The notes below the pieces were generated by a model. It searched no databases, was not told the DNA's origin, and worked only from the letters and a program-made list of their open reading frames with translations. Position numbers and translations under genes: made by a program. This document shows positions 36,237-43,838 of a stretch of 64,000 nucleotides of DNA, one piece after another. Where the stretch lies: positions 930,001-994,000 of the forward strand of contig NZ_SOZD01000002.1 in the NCBI RefSeq assembly GCF_004519335.1. The letters run 5' to 3'. This stretch comes from Jiella endophytica (GTDB taxonomy: Bacteria > Pseudomonadota > Alphaproteobacteria > Rhizobiales > Rhizobiaceae). Position 1 is the stretch's first letter, and every line of letters starts with the position of its first letter.

Positions 36237-36357
36237 CGGTACACAACGGTGCGACATCGCCCTTTTCCGACCCGGCGACGTAGCGTAAGACGCCTCACCT
36301 CGATCGAACCGCCTTGTCTGGCCCGATGGCCGGGCGCGCGAGCGCCGGAACCCGCCG

Positions 36358-37470
36358 ATGCCTCTCTTTACCGAACTTGCCCGCTCGCTTCCTGCCACCA
36401 TTCCCTTTGTCGGGCCGGAAGCGCTGGAGCGTCGCATGGGCTTGCGGTTCCGCGCCAGGCTCGGCGCCAATGAGAGCGTCTTCGGCCCCTCCCCAAATGT
36501 CGTCGAGGCGATGGCCCGGGCGGCGCGGGACAGCTGGGCCTATGGCGACCCCGAGCAGTACGAGTTGAAGGCGGCGATCGCCGCCCATCACGGTCTCGCC
36601 ATGGAGACCATCGCGATCGGCGAGGGCATCGACGGGCTGCTCGGCCATCTCGTCCATCTCGCCGCCGATCCGGGCGATACCGTCGTCACCTCCTACGGCG
36701 CCTATCCGACCTTCAACTATCATGTCGCCGGCCATGGCGCGAAGCTCGACTTCGTCGCCTATCGCCATGACGACCACGAGGATCCCGACGAACTCATCGA
36801 GCGTGCAAAGGCGCTGAGGCCGAAGCTTCTCTATTTCGCCAATCCCGACAATCCGACCGGCAGCTGGCACGACGCCGTCGCCATCGAGCGGCTGATCAAC
36901 GCTGTGCCCGAGGAGACGATCCTCGTCCTCGACGAGGCCTATTCGGACCTCGCGCCCGAAGGCGCGCTGCCCTCGATCGCGCTGATGCGGCCGAATCTTC
37001 TGCGGTTTCGCACCTTTTCCAAGGCCTATGGCATGGCCGGCGTGCGGGTCGCCTATGTCGTCGGGGATCCCGCCACGGTCGGCCAGTTCGACAAGGTGCG
37101 CAATCATTTCGGCGTCTCGCGCATCGCCCAGGCCGGCGCGGTCGCAGCCCTCGCCGATCAGGCCTATCTGATGGACGTCACGAGGCAGATCGTCGCCGCG
37201 CGGGACGAACTCGCAGCCATTGCGCGGCGCGCCAACATGACGCCACTGCCCTCGGCGACCAACTTCGTCGCGATCGATTGCGGCGGCGACGGCCACTATG
37301 CCCGCGCCCTCCTCGCCGCCGTCCTCAAACGCGGAGCCTTCATCCGCATGCCGGGGGTGGCGCCGCTCGACCGGATGATCCGCGTCTCGGTGGGGCGGCC
37401 AGACGATCTCGCGCTGTTCGAGGACGCGCTTGCCGGTGCCATCGACGAGGTCGGGCGGCCCTCGGCCTGA
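36358..37470 (+). CDS. HisC-like pyridoxal-phosphate aminotransferase
   Basis: A 370-residue fold-type I aminotransferase of the histidinol-phosphate aminotransferase-like group. The PLP lysine is in FRTFSKAYGMAGVRVAY, with FANPDNPTGSW and LVLDEAYSD binding the cofactor. It is not next to his genes, so it may instead act on aromatic amino acids or another phosphorylated substrate. The N-terminal stretch RFRARLGANESVFGPSP is the HisC substrate-side signature (LGANES). Confidence 0.86.
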   Translation: MPLFTELARSLPATIPFVGPEALERRMGLRFRARLGANESVFGPSPNVVEAMARAARDSWAYGDPEQYELKAAIAAHHGLAMETIAIGEGIDGLLGHLVHLAADPGDTVVTSYGAYPTFNYHVAGHGAKLDFVAYRHDDHEDPDELIERAKALRPKLLYFANPDNPTGSWHDAVAIERLINAVPEETILVLDEAYSDLAPEGALPSIALMRPNLLRFRTFSKAYGMAGVRVAYVVGDPATVGQFDKVRNHFGVSRIAQAGAVAALADQAYLMDVTRQIVAARDELAAIARRANMTPLPSATNFVAIDCGGDGHYARALLAAVLKRGAFIRMPGVAPLDRMIRVSVGRPDDLALFEDALAGAIDEVGRPSA

Positions 37471-37510
37471 GCGCCGTGCAACGGGCCGCTCGGCGCAATG
37501 CTCGTCTCGG

Positions 37511-37783
37511 TCAGTGCAGCGTCAGCCACTCCCGCGCGGCGCGCAGCGCCCGGGCGATCTCGGCCTTCGACATCTCGCCAGCGACGTCTTGCCGCTGCGA
37601 GGCGGCGCCGTCGATGCCCTTGCGGTCGGCGAGGTTGAAATACATGTGAGCGGCAACGAGATCGACGGCGCCGTCGCGGCCGAGCGCGGCGCGCATGCCG
37701 AGTTCCATCAGAACCGCTCCATCGACGAAGGCGGCGCCGCTGACCGCGGCCCTGTCGAAAGCGGAAATATCGATATGTGCCAT
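37511..37783 (-). CDS. Small Sel1-like helical protein
   Basis: A 90-residue protein starting MAHIDISAFDRA after a good AGGGA ribosome-binding site. The stretch AALGRDGAVDLVAAHMYFNLADRKG resembles a single Sel1/TPR-like repeat, and the C-terminus MSKAEIARALRAAREWL is helical. Similar short proteins occur in Hyphomicrobiales. Function is unknown; protein-protein interaction is a reasonable guess. It converges with the aminotransferase gene. Confidence 0.7.
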   Translation of the reverse strand: MAHIDISAFDRAAVSGAAFVDGAVLMELGMRAALGRDGAVDLVAAHMYFNLADRKGIDGAASQRQDVAGEMSKAEIARALRAAREWLTLH

Positions 37784-38230
37784 GATCCCTGTCCCGTTTA
37801 TCGTTGTTCGTGGGATGGATGATCGCCGAGACGATTTGCGAGGCACTTAAAATTTGCGCTTAATTCGTCGTGAATGCCAGTTGCTGACGTTACGGTAAAG
37901 AAACTGCGATCCCAGGCAGGTGTGCCGGTTCAGGCTGCATTCATTCAATGAGCCTATCACTGTGGGCAACATCACATTTGAGGGAAGCAACTTCCCGAAC
38001 GGCAGGCGAAGGGATAGTTCGTCGCCAGAGGCCGCGGGGGTCATCGTATCGCCACATCGCTGCGGTCAAGGCGCGATCCCGACGCTCGCCGAGGCGTGGC
38101 GCAAAAAGCTTCAGGTCTTCAAGGCTTTCCGGCCGAAGCACCGCAATACCCCGGGCAAACGAGGCCCGGTCCATCGATGTCGAAGAGGCTGCGACAGCCG
38201 CCCCTTCGAGCCAATGAAGGAAATGACGCA
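37784..38230. other. Intergenic region between Sel1-like and DUF2147 genes
   Basis: 447 bp without a supported gene; both flanking genes are transcribed away from it. The left part (37830-37990) is AT-rich and likely holds divergent promoters. Short open frames here have random composition. Confidence 0.5.
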
Positions 38231-38569
38231 ATGAAGTCCCTGATCCTCGCGAGCGCCCTGATTTTCGCTTCTGCCGTGCCGTCGCTTTCCGCCGATCCGA
38301 TCCTCGGCAAGTGGCGTGCTCCGGGCGGCGGTGTCGTCAAGGTCAGCAGCTGCGGCGGCGGCTACTGCGCCACCGTCATCACCGGCGAGCACAAGGGCAA
38401 GTCGGTCGGCCGCATGTCCGGCAGCGCCGGCTCCTATAGCGGCGAGGTCACCGATCCCCGCGACGACCGGACCTATTCCGGCTCGGCTACCGTCAGCGCC
38501 ACGCAGTTGAAGCTTACCGGCTGCGCCCTGAAGGTGTTCTGCAAGACCCAGATCTGGGTCCGGGTGTAG
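38231..38569 (+). CDS. DUF2147 secreted protein, copy 1
   Basis: A 112-residue exported protein: signal peptide (MKSLILASALIFASAVPSLSA), then DPILGKWRAPGGG and a compact beta domain with four cysteines (SSCGGGYCATV and LTGCALKVFC) that probably make two disulfides. DUF2147 proteins bind lipid-like ligands in a lipocalin-like or similar barrel; the cellular role is unknown. A close paralogue lies at 39501-39848 with the same Cys pattern and ending. The two may result from duplication. Confidence 0.88.
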   Translation: MKSLILASALIFASAVPSLSADPILGKWRAPGGGVVKVSSCGGGYCATVITGEHKGKSVGRMSGSAGSYSGEVTDPRDDRTYSGSATVSATQLKLTGCALKVFCKTQIWVRV

Positions 38570-38612
38570 CCGGCCCGCACTCCAGGCAACGGGCGAGCGA
38601 AGCCTGGCTGGC

Positions 38613-39182
38613 TCAGCGCCCGTAATATTTCGGGCAGGCAGTGCCGCGACCTGGATCGACGGGCTGGCCTCCCCACTTAACGGCCAGTCGTTCGAAACGC
38701 TCGAAGATCTTGTCGCTTTTCGTGAAGGTGCGGACATCCCGGATATAGGGCCTCAGACTGACGTAGTCCGTCAGCAGCGCCGTCCGGAACCAGTCGCGAT
38801 AGAAGTCTTCGTCGAGAATGTCGAATTCGATGCCGACCGCAATCAGCTCGTAGTCGTTGATGATCGTACGGACGTGCTCACGCAGGTCCGACGGGGGCTT
38901 GCCAGCCAGGAACCCGTCGAATCCCCGATTGTCCCGCTGTTCGTTGAACTTCGTCTTGGCGAGGGAAAAGCCCGGGTCAGATTCTCTCGCGGCGATGAGA
39001 TCGAGCGTGGCCTTCTGGCGCTGAAGCGTTCGGTTGTGGCGGGAGGTGTGGCGAAAGATCAGCCAGGCAATGATCGCAGAAACCGTCGCCGAAATCAAAA
39101 CAGCCAGTGGTGCGAGCCACTGGCTGTTTTGATTTCCCCGAAGGGCCTCGATCAGTTCCGGTGAGGCGGTGAACTCAGCCAC
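38613..39182 (-). CDS. DUF4760-like membrane-anchored protein
   Basis: A 189-residue protein with one membrane helix (about residues 25-45, APLAVLISATVSAIIAW) followed by a helical cytoplasmic domain (TIINDYELIAVGIEFDILDE, FYRDWFRTALLTDYVSLRP) typical of DUF4760. The chosen start is a GTG at 39182 preceded by GAGGGG. An 11-codon open frame (ATG 39210) ends over this start. The codons for residues 16-31 form a perfect 19-bp palindrome. It is antisense to, and flanked by, the two DUF2147 genes. Function is unknown. Confidence 0.7.
   Translation of the reverse strand: MAEFTASPELIEALRGNQNSQWLAPLAVLISATVSAIIAWLIFRHTSRHNRTLQRQKATLDLIAARESDPGFSLAKTKFNEQRDNRGFDGFLAGKPPSDLREHVRTIINDYELIAVGIEFDILDEDFYRDWFRTALLTDYVSLRPYIRDVRTFTKSDKIFERFERLAVKWGGQPVDPGRGTACPKYYGR
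39092..39135. repeat. Perfect 19-bp inverted repeat inside the DUF4760 gene
   Basis: AAATCAAAACAGCCAGTGG at 39092-39110 is exactly complementary to 39117-39135, with a 6-nt spacer TGCGAG. It lies 48-91 bp into the gene. Both strands encode nearly the same peptide across it (NQNSQW then PLAVLIS). An mRNA hairpin of this strength near the start of a gene is unusual. Confidence 0.95.
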
Positions 39183-39500
39183 CGAACCCCTCGATGATGT
39201 TGCGCAACATTCTCGATCCTCCGTACCGGCCGGGCGGCTGTCCGCGCTGACCCTAAATCTAGACGCTGATCCGTAGCGAAATCCTTTATCACTGTAAAGA
39301 AGACCGCGCCTTGCGCGCGATTTCACCACGGAACTCTTCGAGCTATATGGAAATGCCAGTCCGCAGCTCAAGGGTCGCTCGCTCCCGATCATGCCGCCGC
39401 CGCCTGACATAGAAATGACTTGGCAGACACACGCGAAATCGCTTACGTTTACGTAAGAAGCAAAGGAGCGCCCGGAGGGCGCCGGATGGGAGGACAGACC
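39183..39500. other. Divergent region between DUF4760 and second DUF2147 genes
   Basis: 318 bp; no supported gene beyond an 11-codon leader frame on the minus strand at 39210-39175. A 6-bp inverted repeat CTTACG-TTTA-CGTAAG at 39442-39457, 43 bp before the DUF2147 start, could be an operator. Promoters for both genes should be here. Confidence 0.45.
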
Positions 39501-39848
39501 ATGATGAAATTCGCCGCGATCGCTGCCGCAGCCATGTTCCTTGGCGGCGTGTCCGCCGCCTCGGCGGCCCCCGCCCCGATCGTCGGGAACTGGACGACGG
39601 CCAGCGGCGAAACCGCCAAGATCGCCGCATGCGGCGGCGCCTATTGCACGACGATCGTGACCGGCAAGCACAAGGGCAAGCGGATCGGCCAGATGAGCGG
39701 CTCGGGCGCCAACTATTCCGGCGAGATCACCGACCCGAACAACGGCAAGACCTATGAGGGCACCGCCAAGGTCAGCGGCAACTCCCTGCGGCTTACCGGC
39801 TGCGCCCTGAAGATCTTCTGCCGCTCGCAGACCTGGACGCGCAAATAG
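39501..39848 (+). CDS. DUF2147 secreted protein, copy 2
   Basis: A 115-residue exported protein paralogous to the one at 38231-38569: signal peptide (MMKFAAIAAAAMFLGGVSAASA), PIVGNWTTASGE, then AACGGAYCTTIVTGKHKGK and LTGCALKIFCRSQTW. The four cysteines and the KHKGK stretch match between copies. A GGGAGG ribosome-binding site precedes the ATG. Another ATG lies immediately after the first. Role unknown. Confidence 0.88.
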   Translation: MMKFAAIAAAAMFLGGVSAASAAPAPIVGNWTTASGETAKIAACGGAYCTTIVTGKHKGKRIGQMSGSGANYSGEITDPNNGKTYEGTAKVSGNSLRLTGCALKIFCRSQTWTRK

Positions 39849-40110
39849 CCCATTGCTTCATCGCGTGATCGGCGGGGGCGACCGATCCGCGGCGACGACG
39901 CCGGCGCCGTTCCTTGCCGAACGGTGCCGGCGGACGGTCGGCTGCGCGGTGCGGGCCGGCGCCGCGCTCTAGCAATTGCCGCCACGATCCGTTATAGGCG
40001 GCCCAGCGTTCGGGCGGTCTCACGTTCCGGCGCATTCACGGCCCGTGCTGGACGACATCCCGGCAAAGGGCGACCCGACCCCGAACAAAATACCAAGAAA
40101 GGGTATCGCG

Positions 40111-40380
40111 ATGTCGATCACCGCAGAGCGCAAGGCTGCGCTCCTGACCGAATATGCGACGAAGGAAGGCGACACCGGTTCGCCCGAGGTGCAGGTCGCG
40201 ATCCTCACCGAACGGATCAACAACCTGACCGATCACTTCAAGTCGCACAAGAAGGACAACCATTCGCGCCGCGGCCTTCTCAAGATGGTCTCGCAGCGCC
40301 GGCGCCTTCTCGACTATCTGAAGTCGCGCGAGGAAGCCCGCTACCAGACGCTCATCGAGCGTCTCGGCCTGCGTCGCTGA
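40111..40380 (+). CDS. rpsO: 30S ribosomal protein S15
   Basis: An 89-residue S15 of standard length: [48 protein letters not shown] and [14 protein letters not shown]. It binds 16S rRNA at the three-way junction of helices 20-22 early in 30S assembly. It is followed by pnp, the order conserved in proteobacteria. Upstream, truB, which normally precedes rpsO, is not found; the DUF2147 gene is there instead. Confidence 0.98.
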   Translation: MSITAERKAALLTEYATKEGDTGSPEVQVAILTERINNLTDHFKSHKKDNHSRRGLLKMVSQRRRLLDYLKSREEARYQTLIERLGLRR

Positions 40381-40738
40381 CGCTTCTTCCGGCGGGCCCT
40401 CGACCGGATTAGTCCCCGGGGGCCCGCCGGCTCATCCGCGCGGTCGACCGAAAGGCCCGATCGCGCCGAAGACAAATGACCGGCCGCCCGTGCGGCCGCC
40501 GCCTGACCCGGAATGCCCGCGTCTTTGAACACGAGGACCGACGGGTTCCGGCCATGGAACGCTCACGGGGCAGGATTGCCGGACGCTTCCGGAATGGCCC
40601 TTTCGGCCTGGCGCGAGTGATGCGCCGTGCGAAGCCTCCCGCCGTCTTGCCCGTGGCGCGTTTTGAAGAACGACACAACGCGATAGTCCGCGCCGCCCGC
40701 CTCTTGCGGCCAAGCGTGGACACGAAAGGCAACAGACA
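40381..40738 (+). promoter_or_regulatory. rpsO-pnp intergenic leader with strong hairpin
   Basis: 358 bp without a protein gene. CCGGCGGGCCC (40389-40399) pairs perfectly with 40420-40430, 9 nt after the rpsO stop, without a T-tract. A second GC-rich inverted repeat lies near 40485-40500. In other proteobacteria this interval holds the rpsO terminator and an RNase III site used for PNPase autoregulation; that role here is inferred from position only. Confidence 0.55.
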
Positions 40739-42871
40739 ATGTTCAAGACCCACAAGGTGGAAATCGACTGGGCGGGCCGTCCGCTCACCCTCGAGACCGG
40801 CAAGATCGCCCGCCAGGCCGACGGCGCCGTGCTCGCGACCTATGGCGAGACCTGCGTTCTCGCGACCGTCGTCTCCGAGAAGCAGCCGAAGGCCGGCTTC
40901 GACTTCTTCCCGCTGACTGTCAACTACCAGGAAAAGACCTTCGCGGCCGGCAAGATCCCCGGTGGCTTCTTCAAGCGCGAGGGGCGCCCCAGCGAGAAGG
41001 AGGTGCTGACCTCCCGCCTGATCGACCGTCCGATCCGCCCGCTGTTTGCCGATGGCTACAAGAACGACACCCAGGTCGTCCTGACCGTCCTGCAGCATGA
41101 CCTCGAGAACGATCCGGACATCGTCGCGATGGTCGCGGCTTCCGCCGCCCTGACGCTCTCCGGCGTTCCATTCATGGGCCCGATCGGCGCTGCCCGCGTC
41201 GGCTATATCGGCGGCGAGTACAAGCTCAACCCGCATGTCGACGAGATGGCCGAGTCGGCGCTCGACCTGGTGGTTGCCGGCACCGACGCCGCCGTGCTGA
41301 TGGTCGAGTCGGAAGCCTCCGAGCTCTCCGAAGAGGTCATGCTCGGCGCCGTCATGCACGGCCACAAGGGCTTCCAGCCGGTGATCGACGCGATCATCAA
41401 GCTCGCCGAGGTCGCCGCCAAGGAGCCGCGCGAGCATGTCACGCCGGACCATTCCGAGCTCGAGGGCGAGATGCTCAAGCTCGCCGAGAGCGAGCTGCGC
41501 GAGGCCTACAAGAACACTGACAAGATGGCCCGCTACGCCGCCGTCGACGCGGTGAAGAAGACCGTCACGGCGCACTTTCTGCCCGAGGGCGCCGAGGAGA
41601 CGAAGTACAGCAAGGAAGAGGTCGGCGCGGTCTTCAAGGAGCTGCAGGCGAAGATCGTCCGCTGGAACATCCTCGACACCTCCTCGCGCATCGACGGGCG
41701 CTCGCTCGACACCGTCCGCCCGATCGTCTCGGAAGTCGGCGTCCTGCCGCGCACCCACGGCTCGGCCCTGTTCACCCGCGGTGAGACCCAGGCCCTCGTC
41801 GTCGCGACGCTCGGCACCGGCGAGGACGAGCAGTTCATCGACGCCCTGACCGGGACCTACAAGGAGAACTTCCTCCTTCACTACAACTTCCCGCCCTACT
41901 CGGTCGGCGAGACCGGCCGCATGGGCTCGCCCGGCCGCCGCGAGATCGGCCACGGCAAGCTCGCCTGGCGGGCGCTCCACCCGCTGCTGCCGGCGCCCGA
42001 GCAGTTCCCCTACACGCTGCGCGTCGTCTCGGAGATCACCGAGTCGAACGGTTCGTCCTCGATGGCGACGGTCTGCGGCACCTCGCTGGCGCTGATGGAT
42101 GCGGGCGTTCCGCTGAAGAGCCCGGTCGCCGGCATCGCCATGGGCCTCATCAAGGAAGGCGAGCGCTTCGCCGTCCTCTCCGACATTCTCGGCGACGAAG
42201 ATCATCTCGGCGACATGGACTTCAAGGTCGCCGGCACCGCGACGGGCATCACCTCGCTGCAGATGGACATCAAGATCCAGGGCATCACCGAGGAGATCAT
42301 GCAGATCGCCCTCGGCCAGGCCAAGGGCGGCCGTGAGCATATCCTCGGCGAAATGGCCAAGGCCATCTCCGAAGGCCGCGCCGAGCTCGGCGAGTTCGCC
42401 CCGCGCATCGAGGTCATGCAGATCCCCACCGACAAGATCCGCGACGTGATCGGCTCCGGCGGCAAGGTGATCCGCGAGATCGTCGAGAAGACCGGCGCCA
42501 AGATCAACATCGACGACGACGGCACGATCAAGATCGCGTCGGCCTCGGGCAAGGAGATCGAGGCGGCCAAGAAGTGGATCCACTCGATCGTCGCCGAGCC
42601 GGAAGTCGGCGAGATCTACGAGGGCACGGTGGTGAAGACCGTGGAATTCGGCGCCTTCGTCAACTTCTTCGGCTCGCGTGACGGCCTCGTCCACATCTCC
42701 CAGCTCGGCGCCGGCCGCGTTGCCAAGACGACCGACGTCGTCAAGGAAGGCGACAAGGTCTGGGTCAAGCTCATGGGCTTCGACGAGCGCGGCAAGGTCC
42801 GCCTGTCGATGAAGGTCGTCGACCAGACGACCGGCGAAGAGGTCAAGAAGGAAGACGCCGAAGAGGCGTAA
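40739..42871 (+). CDS. pnp: Polyribonucleotide nucleotidyltransferase (PNPase)
   Basis: A 710-residue 3'-5' phosphorolytic exoribonuclease of full length. Two RNase PH domains surround a helical domain (first domain about residues 1-145; second about 305-540, with [15 protein letters not shown] and the Asp-rich catalytic [13 protein letters not shown]). A KH domain (about 555-615, [12 protein letters not shown]) and an S1 domain (about 622-690, GFAFVNF-like GAFVNFF and GLVHISQL) follow. It degrades mRNA and is part of the degradosome. A terminator follows. Confidence 0.98.
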   Translation: MFKTHKVEIDWAGRPLTLETGKIARQADGAVLATYGETCVLATVVSEKQPKAGFDFFPLTVNYQEKTFAAGKIPGGFFKREGRPSEKEVLTSRLIDRPIRPLFADGYKNDTQVVLTVLQHDLENDPDIVAMVAASAALTLSGVPFMGPIGAARVGYIGGEYKLNPHVDEMAESALDLVVAGTDAAVLMVESEASELSEEVMLGAVMHGHKGFQPVIDAIIKLAEVAAKEPREHVTPDHSELEGEMLKLAESELREAYKNTDKMARYAAVDAVKKTVTAHFLPEGAEETKYSKEEVGAVFKELQAKIVRWNILDTSSRIDGRSLDTVRPIVSEVGVLPRTHGSALFTRGETQALVVATLGTGEDEQFIDALTGTYKENFLLHYNFPPYSVGETGRMGSPGRREIGHGKLAWRALHPLLPAPEQFPYTLRVVSEITESNGSSSMATVCGTSLALMDAGVPLKSPVAGIAMGLIKEGERFAVLSDILGDEDHLGDMDFKVAGTATGITSLQMDIKIQGITEEIMQIALGQAKGGREHILGEMAKAISEGRAELGEFAPRIEVMQIPTDKIRDVIGSGGKVIREIVEKTGAKINIDDDGTIKIASASGKEIEAAKKWIHSIVAEPEVGEIYEGTVVKTVEFGAFVNFFGSRDGLVHISQLGAGRVAKTTDVVKEGDKVWVKLMGFDERGKVRLSMKVVDQTTGEEVKKEDAEEA

Positions 42872-42914
42872 GGCGGACCACCCTTCGAGGTGAAAGCCTC
42901 ATCGGACATGACAG

Positions 42915-42942
42915 CGCGCTCGGGGAAACCCGGGCGCGTTTT
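42915..42942 (+). terminator. Rho-independent terminator after pnp
   Basis: A 10-bp stem with one T-G wobble (CGCGCTCGGG at 42915-42924 and CCCGGGCGCG at 42929-42938) around a GAAA tetraloop is followed by TTTT, 44 bp after the pnp stop. Confidence 0.88.
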
Positions 42943-43092
42943 CGTATGGGGCCACTGTGATTCCGGCATTGTCCGCTACGGAAGGCCTTGCCACGACCGC
43001 AACCAGACTGCCCGCCTGGGTTGATAGAACGACATTTTCTCGGCAGACTTCCAAGATCGCTGACCTTGAGCGCTCAACCAGACGAGAGCCGG

Positions 43093-43821
43093 ATGTGGAA
43101 GTCGCTGACCTTGGTTCTCGCTTTTTTGGCTGCGACGCCTTTGCAGGCAGCCGACATCAAGGTCACCGGCAAGGCTCAGGTCGGCTACGGGAACAACGAT
43201 GTGGTTGCCTTGTCAGGCATCATCGTCGCCGGAGACGCTGCGCGGTTGGACGCGTTTTTGCGTGAGCGACAAAGCGGTAACCCCAGTCTCTCGAGAGTCG
43301 GACGCGTCACCCTCTCAGGCGATCACGGCGATTTCGCCGAAGCCGTCCGGATTGCCAGACTGCTTCGCGAAAACTACGTCCAGAGTGTTGTCATGCCGGG
43401 TACTTTCTGCGCAGACGCCTGCGCCGTTGCCTTCATGGGTGGTTCAGGAGGGCCATTCGAAGACACGACGGTCATCAATCCTGCAAGATGCCTGCAGCCT
43501 GGAGGCCAAGTCGTATTCAGCTTGCCATCATTCTCAGAGGAGCTGCAACGGCAGACCGGACAGGCCGGACGGCCATTGCTGCGTCAGACGCGGCAGGAGG
43601 CGTTCCAGTTCGTCGTCGAACTGTTGCGGCTTGCGCGCGAGCATCAGTGGCCGGAGCCGCTGGTCGACCGGATTCTTGACGGGGGTATTGGCCAAGAAAC
43701 ACTCGTCTCGGCCGGCCATGATCCTTTGCAATTGCTCAAACCGGCCGGTGACGACGGCCAATCAAACTGGGGCGCTCCAATCGATTTCGGAAACCCGTGC
43801 CCCGCTCCTTTGTGGAATTGA
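43093..43821 (+). CDS. Secreted ClpP/COG3904-like protein, degenerate active site
   Basis: A 242-residue exported protein; the signal peptide ends about residue 20 (ATPLQAAD). The region VVALSGIIVAGDAARLDAFL, ARLLRENYVQSVVMPGTFCADACAVAFMGG is laid out like the periplasmic ClpP/crotonase-fold family (COG3904). However, the usual DSPGG motif reads SGDHGD, and the nucleophile position (ASAC in relatives) reads ADAC, so it is probably not a protease. It overlaps, or nearly abuts, its larger neighbour. Composition is less GC-rich than nearby genes. Confidence 0.65.
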   Translation: MWKSLTLVLAFLAATPLQAADIKVTGKAQVGYGNNDVVALSGIIVAGDAARLDAFLRERQSGNPSLSRVGRVTLSGDHGDFAEAVRIARLLRENYVQSVVMPGTFCADACAVAFMGGSGGPFEDTTVINPARCLQPGGQVVFSLPSFSEELQRQTGQAGRPLLRQTRQEAFQFVVELLRLAREHQWPEPLVDRILDGGIGQETLVSAGHDPLQLLKPAGDDGQSNWGAPIDFGNPCPAPLWN

Positions 43822-43838
43822 ACCGAGGAGAGTGCAGC

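Noticed and set aside
39182-39671. Longer DUF4760 protein starting near 39671
   Set aside because: The added residues are unlike any family member and overlap the divergent DUF2147 promoter region and gene start.
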